NCBI RefSeq assembly: GCF_000328525.1
Contig: NC_019964.1
Coordinates: 1,798,001 to 1,862,000, forward strand
DNA from: Halovivax ruber XH-70
GTDB lineage: Archaea > Halobacteriota > Halobacteria > Halobacteriales > Natrialbaceae
Direction of reading: 5' to 3'
Length of the DNA stretch: 64,000 nt
Shown: positions 9,197 through 19,160 of the stretch, one piece after another
How the letters are laid out: each line of letters opens with the position of its first letter
Position numbering within the stretch: position 1 is the stretch's first letter
Notes under the pieces: generated by a model
Told to the model about the DNA's origin: nothing
The model's input: only the letters and a program-made list of their open reading frames with translations
Database searches by the model: none
Program-made: the position numbers and the translations under genes

Positions 9197-9997
9197 ATGG
9201 GTATGGAAACGGTCACTCACCACGACCGGGTGACGGCCTACCGTCACGTCGATCGCCGGGATGACCCCGATCGATCCGACGCAGCCGGGTGCTGTTTCGT
9301 CCACGGCAGTGGCGCGACGGGTCGCGTCTGGAACGGCCAACTCCCCCTCGCCAGGGACCGCCCCATCACCACGCTGGACCTGAGCGGTCACGGCGACTCC
9401 GAGGATATCGACGCGCGGGCGGGCTACCAGACGCTTACGGCCTACGCAGACGACGTCCTCGCCGTCCTCGAATCGACCGGCGACCGCGTCCTGGTCGGTA
9501 ACTCCCTGGGCGGAGCAGTTGCCCAGCACCTGTTGATAGAGCGGGACGTCGACGTCGATGCGGCCGTCCTGACCGGTACCGGAGCGCGACTGGGAGTGTT
9601 AGAAGACCTGCTCGACTGGCTCGACAACGACTTCGAGCGGGCGAACGAGTTCCTCCACGAACCGGGCCGACTCTTCCTCGACCCCGATCCGGACGTCCGG
9701 GAGCGCTCGAGTGAAACCATGGCCGAAACCGGCTCCGCCGTCACCCATCGGGACTTCCTCACCTCCCACCGGTTCGACGTGCGCGATCGGCTCGGTGAAA
9801 TTTCCGTCCCCACACTGGTCGTGTACGGAAGCGGAGACCAGTTGACGCCACCCTGGTTCCACGAGTACCTCGCCGACGAGATTCCGGAGACGACCCTGGT
9901 CGAGATCGAAGACGCGGCACACCTGGCGATGGTCGAGCAACCAACTGCGTTCAACGAAGCGCTCACCTCGTTTCTCACGGACGAAATCGACGGGTAG
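9197..9997 (+). CDS. Alpha/beta hydrolase
   Basis: A 266-residue alpha/beta-hydrolase-fold enzyme of unknown substrate. The oxyanion segment [12 protein letters not shown], the nucleophile elbow [11 protein letters not shown] with Ser103, the acid on [13 protein letters not shown] and the catalytic His in [12 protein letters not shown] are all present and in order. There is no signal peptide, so it should be cytoplasmic. Two ATGs (9197 and 9203) are possible; a CTTATAGG box near 9173 allows either as a leaderless start. It stands alone and converges with panB. Confidence 0.88.
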   Translation: MGMETVTHHDRVTAYRHVDRRDDPDRSDAAGCCFVHGSGATGRVWNGQLPLARDRPITTLDLSGHGDSEDIDARAGYQTLTAYADDVLAVLESTGDRVLVGNSLGGAVAQHLLIERDVDVDAAVLTGTGARLGVLEDLLDWLDNDFERANEFLHEPGRLFLDPDPDVRERSSETMAETGSAVTHRDFLTSHRFDVRDRLGEISVPTLVVYGSGDQLTPPWFHEYLADEIPETTLVEIEDAAHLAMVEQPTAFNEALTSFLTDEIDG

Positions 9998-10054
9998 CGA
10001 GCGCGAATAGAATATGGCCGCCAGGAGCAAAAATCGGCCTGGACTATCGGCGTG

Positions 10055-10867
10055 TCAGTACAGTTCGTCGAGGTCGGCCTGTTCGTGACTGTGTTCCTCG
10101 GCCGGGAACGACTCGGATTCGACCGCCTCGACGTAGTCGGACACTGCCGACTCCATCTCCCCTTTGACGTCGCCGAACTGTTTCGCGAACGACGGAGACC
10201 ACTCGCTCATACCGACCGCATCGTGGAAGACGAGTACTTGACCGTCACAGTCCGGACCGGCGCCGATCCCGATCGTCGGGATGTCGATGGCGTCGGTCAC
10301 CTCGGCCGCGACGTTCGAGGGGACGTGTTCCAGAACGAGCGAGAACGCGCCAGCGTCCTCGTGTTCCCGCGCGAGTTCGAGAATGCGCTCTGCGCTCTCT
10401 TGATCCGTTCCCTGGCGCGGATAGCCACCGTACTGGTTGACGTGCTGGGGCGTCAACCCGAGGTGGGCCATCACCGGAATACCGAGTTCGACGAGTCGCC
10501 GGGTGAGGTCGACCGTGTGCGGACCACACTCCAGCTTGACCGCGTCCGCGTCCTCTTGCTGAAGCATCCGACCGGCGTTCTCGATCCCCGTCGCTTCGTC
10601 CGCGCCGTAGGAGAGGAAGGGCATGTCCGCGACGACCATCGCCTCCTCGGTCGCCCGGGTGACGGCCCCGACGTGATGGGCCATGACGTCGACGTCGACG
10701 GGAACGGTCGTCTCGTAGCCCAGCGCCGCATTGGCGACGCTGTCGCCGACGAGGATCACGTCGACGCCGGCATCGTCGACGATCGCTGCCGTCGGGGCGT
10801 CGTAGGCCGTCAACATGGTAATCGGCTCGGTCCCCGCTTTCGCTTGCAGGTCGCGGACGGACGTCAT
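10055..10867 (-). CDS. panB: 3-methyl-2-oxobutanoate hydroxymethyltransferase PanB
   Basis: A 270-residue PanB, which transfers a hydroxymethyl group from methylene-tetrahydrofolate to 2-oxoisovalerate to give ketopantoate for coenzyme A synthesis. The N-terminal LTAYDAPTAAIVDDAGVDVILVGDS segment, the ADMPFLSYG metal/substrate motif, VMAHLGLTPQHVNQYGGY and the catalytic glutamate region LVLEHVP all match. A C-terminal acidic tail is typical of the haloarchaeal enzyme. I took the ATG at 10867 because AATTTACC sits about 25 bases upstream. It uses the same folate cofactor that GlyA and FolD, encoded 12-15 kb away, supply. Confidence 0.95.
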   Translation of the reverse strand: MTSVRDLQAKAGTEPITMLTAYDAPTAAIVDDAGVDVILVGDSVANAALGYETTVPVDVDVMAHHVGAVTRATEEAMVVADMPFLSYGADEATGIENAGRMLQQEDADAVKLECGPHTVDLTRRLVELGIPVMAHLGLTPQHVNQYGGYPRQGTDQESAERILELAREHEDAGAFSLVLEHVPSNVAAEVTDAIDIPTIGIGAGPDCDGQVLVFHDAVGMSEWSPSFAKQFGDVKGEMESAVSDYVEAVESESFPAEEHSHEQADLDELY

Positions 10868-10998
10868 AGCTGATCCTTCGACTCGACCGGGTAAATTCCA
10901 CCGATTGGGGGCCATCGTGCCGGTTTCCCTCCGCCGCCGACGACCGCACAGCACCGTGTGACGTCGACTTTAAGACCGCTGACCAGAGAGAGTGACTC

Positions 10999-11244
10999 GT
11001 GCCAGAACCCGTCGAAACGAGTACACCCGACGGCCTCGATTACGGCTGGGTGATGCAGATGACGTTCGTCCTGACGATCGTCGTCGGTGCCCCGATCGTC
11101 GCGATCCTCTCGCTCCCTGCCGACCTGCCGACGTGGGGCGACCGCGTCGAGTTCGCCATCCGCGTCGGTGCTGTCGTCTGGCTCGTCACGTCGCTCCTCG
11201 TCTTCGCGTACGCGAAACGGACCACCGACACGTCCGGTTCGTGA
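10999..11244 (+). CDS. Small two-helix membrane protein
   Basis: An 81-residue protein with two predicted transmembrane helices: about residues 18-40 (WVMQMTFVLTIVVGAPIVAIL) and 52-72 (FAIRVGAVVWLVTSLLVFAYA), joined by a short loop with a Trp. Both ends are hydrophilic. I do not recognise a function. The GTG start is preceded by TTTTAAG at about 28 bases, giving a leaderless start. It is divergent from panB and convergent with the acyl-CoA dehydrogenase. Confidence 0.72.
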   Translation: MPEPVETSTPDGLDYGWVMQMTFVLTIVVGAPIVAILSLPADLPTWGDRVEFAIRVGAVVWLVTSLLVFAYAKRTTDTSGS

Positions 11245-11300
11245 GGCGATCGCCGTGACTACCGAATTCACGCGTCCGACGAGGAGAAATTGCGGCGGGA

Positions 11301-12431
<1,131 letters not shown>

Positions 12432-12513
12432 ACCTACCCGTTCGGAGAGCCAGATGAAAAGAACCCCGAATCAATCCGCGCATCCGGTCGAAAATTGGCC
12501 ACACCTCACTCCC

Positions 12514-13788
12514 TTACTCACTCACCAGTGCGAACTCGTTCATCGCCGCGATCGTCTGGAGGACGTCCGCGCTCTTGCCCCGATCGAAGACCAGTTCGTC
12601 GGTCGACAGAACGTGATCGAGGACCGCCGTCGAGGCGTGGTTCGGGGCCGCGACGATACCAGCACTGTTCTCGGCTACCCACTCCATCACCCGCAGATCG
12701 CTCTTCGAGTCGCCCATCACCAGCGCGAACGGGTCCGTTACGCCGAGGACGTCGAGTGCACGCTGGACGCCCACCACCTTGTTGAGTTCGAGACTGCCGA
12801 TCTCGGCCGCGTCGGCCTCATAGTACGCGACGTCGATGCGCTCCAGCACGTCAACATGGTCGTCAGAGAGTTCACCCGCATCGGTCCCCGGATAGGTGCC
12901 GTCCCGTTCGAGCACGCGTCGGATCTCGGGGTCCGCATCGGCGTAGAATGCCCGCGTTTGTTGTCGGAGATCGGGAGCGCCGCGCCCGTCCGCGGCGTCC
13001 GGCCCAGTCGCCGATAGTTGCCGGTAAACGGCGTCGGCGAGCAGGTCGAGCAGGTAGCCGAGTGCCTCGTCGATCAACTCGCGAGCATCGGGCGAGCCGA
13101 TCTCGTAGTTCGGCTTCAGTGTCACGTTGAACTCGTTCCCTTGCAGGTGACAGCCGCGACGCAGGTCCGCCGGCGCTTCGGTCAGGACCCGCCCCCGGAC
13201 GTCCTCGAAGATCGCTCTGATGGGTTCGTCGAGGGCCTCGTACAGCAACTGCTTCGTCTCGGCACCGTGGCCGGGCGCGAACACGCCGGTTCCCGACTCG
13301 TAGACGATCGCGAGGTCGCCCGAGTGGACGAGTTCGCTGCCGAGCCCCTGAATCGCGAACCCCTTGACGTTCTCCAGCGTCTGTCCGGTACAGATCACGA
13401 TCGGGACACCCGCCTCGTGAAATCGGGTGAGGACGTGGAGTGTCTCTCGCGGAATCTCGTTGTCCGTCCCGCCGGCCGACCGCAGCGTCTCGTCGACGTC
13501 CAGTACGAGGACGTTGACTGGCCGTCCGTGCGAGGTGGACAGGTCGAGTGCGGTGAACGCCTGATCGCGCGTGGCCGTGGCGGCAACGCCGGCGAGCGTC
13601 TCACCCTCGTCGAAGGCCGAGCGGATCCGTTCTTTCCGTCGGTCGAGTTCGGCGTTCGCTCGGTCCCAGTACTCGAGGACGACACGAGAATCCATCGGCG
13701 GCAGCAGATCGACGAACGTCTGGTACGCCCGTACCGAGTCCGTATCGTAGGACTCGTACAGTTCGTAGAGGGTATCGTGCGTGACCAT
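12514..13788 (-). CDS. HAD-superfamily phosphatase with N-terminal extension
   Basis: A 424-residue HAD hydrolase. Motif I VLVLDVDETLRS lies at about residues 92-103, motif II VICTGQT follows, and motif IV VMGDSKSDLRVMEW is near residue 365. A large cap lies between motifs II and IV, as in type IIB (sugar-phosphatase-like) HADs. The first 90 residues form an extra helical region not typical of the fold. The LVMGDSKSDL pattern suggests a phosphatase, but the substrate is unknown. It sits 69 bases downstream of hflX on the same strand and may be co-transcribed. Confidence 0.8.
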   Translation of the reverse strand: MVTHDTLYELYESYDTDSVRAYQTFVDLLPPMDSRVVLEYWDRANAELDRRKERIRSAFDEGETLAGVAATATRDQAFTALDLSTSHGRPVNVLVLDVDETLRSAGGTDNEIPRETLHVLTRFHEAGVPIVICTGQTLENVKGFAIQGLGSELVHSGDLAIVYESGTGVFAPGHGAETKQLLYEALDEPIRAIFEDVRGRVLTEAPADLRRGCHLQGNEFNVTLKPNYEIGSPDARELIDEALGYLLDLLADAVYRQLSATGPDAADGRGAPDLRQQTRAFYADADPEIRRVLERDGTYPGTDAGELSDDHVDVLERIDVAYYEADAAEIGSLELNKVVGVQRALDVLGVTDPFALVMGDSKSDLRVMEWVAENSAGIVAAPNHASTAVLDHVLSTDELVFDRGKSADVLQTIAAMNEFALVSE

Positions 13789-13857
13789 ACCCCATCGCCA
13801 CCGAACGGCGGGAAAACGGTTTCCGTCGGGTGCGCTGGGACTGGGAGTCGAGACACC

Positions 13858-15159
13858 TCAGGCGGACTCGGCAGCGGCCTCTCGCAGGTCGCCCGCCCGC
13901 GTTCGCGCCCTGGCGACGATCTCGGGGCGGGCCTCGAACGAGACGTGGACGTCCGCGTCGCCGTAGGTGACGTCCTCGACGTGAGCGTTGTCGTGGATCC
14001 AGGAGACGACACTCATGGTGTCGTCGGTCATGGGAAGGACGAGCCGTTCGTGCTCCCAGTCGGGAAGTTCCGCGTCGATACGACCGAGCAATCGGTCGAC
14101 GCCCTCGCCTTCGCGGGCGCTCACCGCGACCGGGTTCGGTGCGAGCCCGGAGAGGGCGCGTCGTTTTTCGGCGAGTTCCTCGTCGCTCACCCGGTCGATC
14201 TTGTTGAAGACCGTCACGATCGGCGCCTCGTTGCGCTCGTAGAGCGTGTCGTGACTGGTGACGAGTTTCTCGTGAATCTCGTCGATCGGTTCACTGACGT
14301 CGACGACGAGCAACACAAGGTCGGCCCGGTAGACCGAGTCCAGCGTCGACTTGAAGGACTCGACGAGCCAGTGAGGCAGATCCGAGATGAACCCGACGGT
14401 GTCGGTGACCAGCACGTCGCGAGGCTCGATGTCGGCTCGGCGGGTCGTCGTCCCGAGCGTCGTGAACAGCCGATCCTCGGATTCGGCGGTCGCGTCGAGG
14501 TCGGGATGGAGATCGGCATTCTCGTCGACGTCCAGATCGCTCGCGAGGCGTCGAAGCAGCGTCGACTTGCCGGCGTTCGTGTAGCCCGCCAGCGCGACGA
14601 GATCGAACCCCGAGTCCCGGCGTCGCGCCCGGCGCTGCTCTTCGGTCTGTTCGATTTGGGCGAGTTCGTCACGGATACGACTGATCTGCGCTTTGATGTC
14701 CTCTTCGCGACTCTCGTCGTACTCGCCGAGGCCCATGAACCCGGGATGTTCGTCCCGGCGGGCGAGACTCGCCTTCGCCTCCGCACGCGGCAACTCGTAG
14801 CGCAACTCCGCGAGTTCGACCTGCAGTTGGGCCTTTCGCGTCTGCGCACGCTGGCCGAAGATCTCGAGGATGAGTGTGAACCGATCGATCACCTCGGCGC
14901 CCTCCGGCAGGCGCTGGCCGAGGTTGTACGTCTGATAGGGGCCGAGCCGATTGTCGAAGATGACCGTCGTGGCGTCGGTCTCTGCGACCAGTGTCGCGAG
15001 TTCGCCGACTTTCCCCTCGCCGAGCTGTAACGCAGCGTCTGCCGTGCGCGTCTGCGTACACTCGCCGACGACGGTGTAGCCCGCGGCCTCGGCGAGGTCG
15101 GTGATCTCACTGGTGTCCGGAACACCCGAATCCACACGCTTTGCGATCACTGCTCTCAT
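13858..15159 (-). CDS. hflX: GTPase HflX
   Basis: A 433-residue HflX, a ribosome-associated GTPase that in bacteria splits stalled ribosomes. The N-terminal nucleotide-binding domain includes TVIFDNRLGPYQTYNLGQRL; a coiled-coil follows (QLQVELAELRYELPR), then the G domain with G1 GYTNAGKST, switch FTTLGTTTR, G3 DTVGFISDLPHWLVESF and G4 NKID. The start at 15159 (MRAVIAKRV) matches archaeal homologues. An in-frame extension of 32 codons upstream is Cys-rich and not family-like. Confidence 0.95.
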   Translation of the reverse strand: MRAVIAKRVDSGVPDTSEITDLAEAAGYTVVGECTQTRTADAALQLGEGKVGELATLVAETDATTVIFDNRLGPYQTYNLGQRLPEGAEVIDRFTLILEIFGQRAQTRKAQLQVELAELRYELPRAEAKASLARRDEHPGFMGLGEYDESREEDIKAQISRIRDELAQIEQTEEQRRARRRDSGFDLVALAGYTNAGKSTLLRRLASDLDVDENADLHPDLDATAESEDRLFTTLGTTTRRADIEPRDVLVTDTVGFISDLPHWLVESFKSTLDSVYRADLVLLVVDVSEPIDEIHEKLVTSHDTLYERNEAPIVTVFNKIDRVSDEELAEKRRALSGLAPNPVAVSAREGEGVDRLLGRIDAELPDWEHERLVLPMTDDTMSVVSWIHDNAHVEDVTYGDADVHVSFEARPEIVARARTRAGDLREAAAESA

Positions 15160-15374
15160 CTGTGGCTCTCCTCCCGGGCGAGCGAGTTCCGGACACTCGT
15201 CACTGTTCGAACAGCCCCTCCAGCAACTGATCGAGTCGCATCGGAACGCCCGCACCGTACCGATAGCGCTAACTCAGCGATGACTGATCGTCACCCCGTT
15301 TCGCGTTTCCCGCGTTCGCGTTGGCCGCGCCATACTGGAATCGACGTCACCGACCGCCTTGAATCCCGCGGCGG

Positions 15375-16100
15375 CTACCGCGTGTTCAGGTCGTCTTTGT
15401 CCTTGACGACCCGCGTCTCGGCTTCGCCACTCGTGTGTTCGTTCACCAGGTCGTAGAAGTCGTTCTGGAGGCCAGCGGGGAAGGTGAGGACACCCACCCA
15501 CGAGCCATCCGCCTGCCACTCCTCGCGCTCTAGATCACCGAACTGACGGACCTTCGCCTGAGCGCTCCCGGCGTACTCCGCCGGGAGGGACACCGCGAGC
15601 GTCACCTCTTCGAACCGAATCGGAATAACCGGCCGCAACTCGTCGAGAGCGTCGTCGACCTGCCCCTCGACGGGTTCCATCGGATCGACCTGGAACCCCG
15701 CCTCCTCGAGGGCGCTCTCGATACGCTCCGGAGGGTGGGGCGCGTTGTCCATCTGTGGATTGACCGCGTTGCGCGTGATGCGCGTGATCAGGTTCTTTCG
15801 CTTCTGTTCTTGCATCTCGCGGCGCTGTTCGGCCGTGATCTGAATCTCCCCGCGTTCGATCACTTCGGGGATGATCTCGAGCGGGTCCGTCGTCTCGAAG
15901 ACCTCTTCCAGTGCCGACTCTGCGGGCCGGTCGCCTCGCGATGCGTTCTCGAAGACGTCCTCCGCGGCGATCACGTCCTCCAGTTCGCCGTCGAACTCGC
16001 CACGTTTGATGGCGAGTGCCGCGTCCGGGTCGACCAGGACCTCGAAGCGCTCCCCGTGTGTCTCGAGTTGCGCCGTCACTGCCTCGTCGAGTGATATCAT
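15375..16100 (-). CDS. Ribosome maturation protein SBDS (Sdo1)
   Basis: A 241-residue archaeal SBDS orthologue, which in eukaryotes works with EFL1 to release the anti-association factor eIF6 from the large ribosomal subunit. The N-terminal FYSH domain carries ERFEVLVDPDAALAIKRGE; the central helical domain has AEQRREMQEQKRKNLITRITRNAVNP; the C-terminal ferredoxin-like domain begins near PVIPIRFEEVTLAVSLPAEY. It lies 154 bases downstream of psmA on the same strand, the same linkage to proteasome and RNase P genes seen across archaea. Confidence 0.94.
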   Translation of the reverse strand: MISLDEAVTAQLETHGERFEVLVDPDAALAIKRGEFDGELEDVIAAEDVFENASRGDRPAESALEEVFETTDPLEIIPEVIERGEIQITAEQRREMQEQKRKNLITRITRNAVNPQMDNAPHPPERIESALEEAGFQVDPMEPVEGQVDDALDELRPVIPIRFEEVTLAVSLPAEYAGSAQAKVRQFGDLEREEWQADGSWVGVLTFPAGLQNDFYDLVNEHTSGEAETRVVKDKDDLNTR

Positions 16101-16254
16101 ACCGATGGCTTTCCCGGGAGGTTACAAGAGTGTTTCCCGACGACACAACTGGATACAGTAACTGACTCTCGACAGCCGACGATATCATCGAACCGCGGCC
16201 GACGATGCTATTCGGGACGACTACCCGGCGAAAATCGACCGAACGCGCGAGTCG

Positions 16255-17013
16255 CTACTCGTCGTCGTCTTCGGCGTCAGGATCGGCGAGGAGATCCGTA
16301 TCCTCGAGTTTGTCCGCGATACGATCCTGGTCGAAGACGTCGAACGTTTCGGTCTCGACGTCGACCGTCGCGAGGCCGACTTCCGAGGGAAGCAAGGAAC
16401 CGTCGTTGACCGACGCCAGTGCGTCGAGTGCGAGGCTGATGCCGTCGTCGAGTTCGGCCTCGTCGTCGTAATGTTCCTCTAGGTAGTCCTGCAGTTCGCC
16501 GCGATCGGCACCGACCGCGAGTGCCTTCCACTCGTAGGGCGTGCCGGACGGGTCCGTTTCGAAGAGTCGCGGCTCGCCGTTCTCGATCCCGCCGACGATC
16601 AGCGCGACGCCGAACGGTCGAGCGCCGCCGACCTGCGTGTACTGCTGGATGTGGTCGGTGATCTCCTTCGTCAGCCCCTCGACACCGATGGGTTCGCCGT
16701 AGCGCAGCTGGTTGACCTGGGCCTGGCGGCGGGCGAAGTCGATCAGTTGGCGGGCGTCGGCCACGTGGCCGGCGCTCGCGATGCCGACGTGGTCGTCGGC
16801 CTTGTGGATCTTCTCGACGGAGGAGTCCTCGAGAAGCGGCGACGGAATGCGCTTGTCGACGGCGAGAACGACGCCGTCGCTCGTTCTGATGCCGATACTC
16901 GCCGTTCCGCGCTTGACGGCCTCACGGGCGTACTCGACCTGATACAGTCGACCATCAGGTGAGAAGATCGTGATGCCACGGTCGTAGGCCTGCTGTTGGG
17001 CTTGTCCCTGCAT
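16255..17013 (-). CDS. psmA: Proteasome alpha subunit
   Basis: The 252-residue alpha-ring subunit of the 20S proteasome, which gates entry to the proteolytic chamber and docks ATPases such as PAN or CDC48 through its N-terminus. The YDRGITIFSPDGRLYQVEYAR signature begins near residue 10, followed by VKRGTASIGIRTSDGVVLAVDKR. Alpha subunits lack the catalytic Thr, and none is present. The C-terminus is a long acidic tail (about 30 residues), common in halophiles. About 250 bases without a gene separate it from rnp2 upstream. Confidence 0.96.
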   Translation of the reverse strand: MQGQAQQQAYDRGITIFSPDGRLYQVEYAREAVKRGTASIGIRTSDGVVLAVDKRIPSPLLEDSSVEKIHKADDHVGIASAGHVADARQLIDFARRQAQVNQLRYGEPIGVEGLTKEITDHIQQYTQVGGARPFGVALIVGGIENGEPRLFETDPSGTPYEWKALAVGADRGELQDYLEEHYDDEAELDDGISLALDALASVNDGSLLPSEVGLATVDVETETFDVFDQDRIADKLEDTDLLADPDAEDDDE

Positions 17014-17264
17014 AGTATCACGCTAGATCGAGGTCTGTCGTGTCGTCGGCGATCTGACCGTCAGCTGATGGAGGCAACGACGGCACTGACGCACAGTCGG
17101 TTCCGGACACGACGTTTCTCTCGGTAAACCGTTGCCCATCGCGTCCTAAATAGTTTTCTTACCAGGGTGACGTCGCCGCGGACGACACCGCCGCACCGGC
17201 GAGTGATCGACATCGATCCCGTCGCCACACGTCGGAAAACAGGACCGTTCTCGGCTCGGGTCGG

Positions 17265-17666
17265 TCACGCCAGTTCGAGGAACGAATTCCGGGCGGCTCG
17301 AATCGTCCCGCTGACGCCCCTGACGTGGACGCCGACGGGGACGTCGTCGATACTGTCGATACAGGCCAGTGCCGCTCTGGCCGGGTCCGTCTCACCACGC
17401 CTGACGCGAACCAGCGCTTCGCCGAACTCGCCTTTGGCCCCTGTCTCCTCGGTCGAACCAGAGGTTCCCCCGTCGGAACCACCGAACTCGAACGCGACGA
17501 CCGTGAGATCGGCGGCGGCGCTCCCCGGATCGCCGAGTAAGTTCTGCGCGGCGTACCAGCACTCGCGCTGGAAACTTCGGCGTGCAACCGATTCACCGGG
17601 TGGCGTTTCCAGGCCGACGGACAGGTAGCGCCAACGTGGTCGGAGGTGTTTGGGAAGGTGCTTCAT
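17265..17666 (-). CDS. Ribonuclease P protein component 2 (Pop5/Rnp2)
   Basis: A 133-residue archaeal Pop5 homologue that with Rpp30 activates the RNase P RNA for 5' maturation of tRNA. The N-terminus MKHLPKHLRPRWRYLSVGLE is family-diagnostic; later a RRSFQRECWYAAQNLLGDPGSA helix and the VRVRRGETDPARAALACI strand-helix match. The start ATG overlaps the stop of the upstream methyltransferase (ATGA, 17663-17666). An acidic low-complexity insertion of about 15 residues lies near the middle. Confidence 0.92.
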   Translation of the reverse strand: MKHLPKHLRPRWRYLSVGLETPPGESVARRSFQRECWYAAQNLLGDPGSAAADLTVVAFEFGGSDGGTSGSTEETGAKGEFGEALVRVRRGETDPARAALACIDSIDDVPVGVHVRGVSGTIRAARNSFLELA

Positions 17667-18286
17667 GCAACGGTCTCGTCGGACCATGGGCGTTCGGCGA
17701 CGAGGACGCCGACCTGGTCGTGAACCCGTTCGGCGGCCGTCACCACGAACCCGACGTCCGTCAGGACGTCGACGAGGTGGCCGACGGTCGCCGGATCGTC
17801 GACTTCGGGCGCGTAGAACGGTTCCTCCGGGTCCGGCTCGCCGAAGAACATCACGTCACCGAGAACGAATCGATCGGGATCGGACGCCGCGATCCGTTCG
17901 ATCGCCTCGCGCTTTTCGGCGTCGTTCAGGTGGTGCATCGCAAAGTTCGAGACGACGATCGACGCCGGCCCCTCGTAGGCCGGGTCACGGAAGGTGCCGT
18001 GACCGAACGACGTGTTCTCGATCCCGGCGTCGGCAGCTTTCGATCGAGCTTCGTCCATCATCCCCTCGCTAACGTCTCGTCCGACGACACGTTTCGCCTC
18101 CCCCGCGAGCGCCAGTGCGATCGCTCCCGTTCCGGTGCCGAGGTCGAGAACGACGTCGTCGGACGAGGGGGCAGCGTGTTCGACGACGAGGTCGGCACAG
18201 GCGCGGTACTCGGGCGTCTTCGAGTCGTCGTACTCGCCGGCTACCTCGTCGAATCTGGCGGCGTGTTCGTCAACGGTCCGTTTCAT
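17663..18286 (-). CDS. SAM-dependent methyltransferase embedded between RNase P genes
   Basis: A 207-residue class I methyltransferase. Motif I VLDLGTGTGAIALAL (about residues 46-60), motif II VVGRDVSEGMMDEAR and the post-motif VVSNFAMHHLND are clear. It overlaps rnp3 upstream by 17 bases and rnp2 downstream by 4, so it is translated with both RNase P subunits. The MHHLND pattern resembles small-molecule and generic MTases rather than a known RNA methylase, so the substrate is open. A start further upstream would run deep into rnp3 and is unlikely. Confidence 0.88.
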   Translation of the reverse strand: MKRTVDEHAARFDEVAGEYDDSKTPEYRACADLVVEHAAPSSDDVVLDLGTGTGAIALALAGEAKRVVGRDVSEGMMDEARSKAADAGIENTSFGHGTFRDPAYEGPASIVVSNFAMHHLNDAEKREAIERIAASDPDRFVLGDVMFFGEPDPEEPFYAPEVDDPATVGHLVDVLTDVGFVVTAAERVHDQVGVLVAERPWSDETVA

Positions 18287-18956
18287 ATCGACCCCGTTCG
18301 ACCCCCGGCTCAATGAAAGACTCGGACCGGACGTGACGATTTCGCGACGCGAGTCGGCCCCACTCGGCAAGCCCCTCACTGACCCACCCACTGGGAAGAC
18401 CGAGTTGTTCCCCGACGGCACACAGCTCCCGTGGCGCTCGAAGCTCCAGGTGAGAAGACGCCCCGGCACTCACCACGTACGGGGCGTCGTAGTACTCGAC
18501 GAGTTCGTAGAGCTTGCGAAGCGACTGGATCGCCCTGACGCGCCGCCCGCCGGTGCGTCGAAGGATACCACCGAGATTGCACTCCAGTCGGACACCGTTC
18601 GTCGCCGCCGCCTTCGCCATCACGTGATTGACGTCACCATCCCGACTCATTGGTCGGGTGAGCACGTCGACCTTCTCGGCTTCGACGGCGAACCGGTTCA
18701 TCTCCGGCGACCCACCCTCGAGGAGCACGAGCGTGTGATCCGATCGGGCGTTACCGACGGCACCACTGGCCGCCTGCGGGTCAGCAGTCCGAATCGTCGT
18801 CGCGTCGACGGCGTCGATCGCCCGATCGTCGAGTGCACCCTCCGGCAGCGAGTCCGCGTTCCGGACGACGACCCCGTCGTATTCGAACGTCGCCGCACGA
18901 TCGACGACGAGATCGAACGACGCGCCGTCGGAGTCGATCGTGACGGCTTCGTACAT
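18270..18956 (-). CDS. Ribonuclease P protein component 3 (Rpp30/Rnp3)
   Basis: A 228-residue Rpp30-type PHP-fold TIM-barrel subunit of archaeal RNase P. Recognisable stretches are MYEAVTI, VEAEKVDVLTRPMSRDGDVNHVMAKAAA and NGVRLECNLGGILRRTGGRR, with the closing SAGASSHLELRAPRELCAVG. The first gene of a tightly packed minus-strand operon (rnp3, methyltransferase, rnp2, psmA, SBDS). The start at 18956 excludes 20 upstream residues that are not family-like. Confidence 0.92.
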   Translation of the reverse strand: MYEAVTIDSDGASFDLVVDRAATFEYDGVVVRNADSLPEGALDDRAIDAVDATTIRTADPQAASGAVGNARSDHTLVLLEGGSPEMNRFAVEAEKVDVLTRPMSRDGDVNHVMAKAAATNGVRLECNLGGILRRTGGRRVRAIQSLRKLYELVEYYDAPYVVSAGASSHLELRAPRELCAVGEQLGLPSGWVSEGLAEWGRLASRNRHVRSESFIEPGVERGRYETDR

Positions 18957-19160
18957 GATCCGATCGAGGTGGGCCGGTAACTTGGGGATTGCGTTCGCCC
19001 CGACGTCACCAATCACGTACCGGTGGCTCGACGTTCACGTTATCTGATCCGAAGAAAACGATCGATTCGCGGCGATCGCGCGATCGTGGCTGCGCACGCG
19101 AGTGGAACACTCGCGGACGGGCACTGGAATACCCGATTCGTGGGGTGCCTGCGTTCGGTT

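Noticed and set aside
8810-9529. Open frame extending cdc48 upstream to 9529 and giving a 994-residue protein
   Set aside because: It runs antisense to the hydrolase gene and across the small coupled gene; the family N-terminus is exactly at 8809, where the ATGA overlap lies.
13018-15030. 670-codon open frame on the plus strand opposite hflX and the HAD gene
   Set aside because: High GC at third positions of the real genes removes stops in this antisense frame. The translation has no recognisable domain, and hflX and the HAD protein have full motifs on the other strand.
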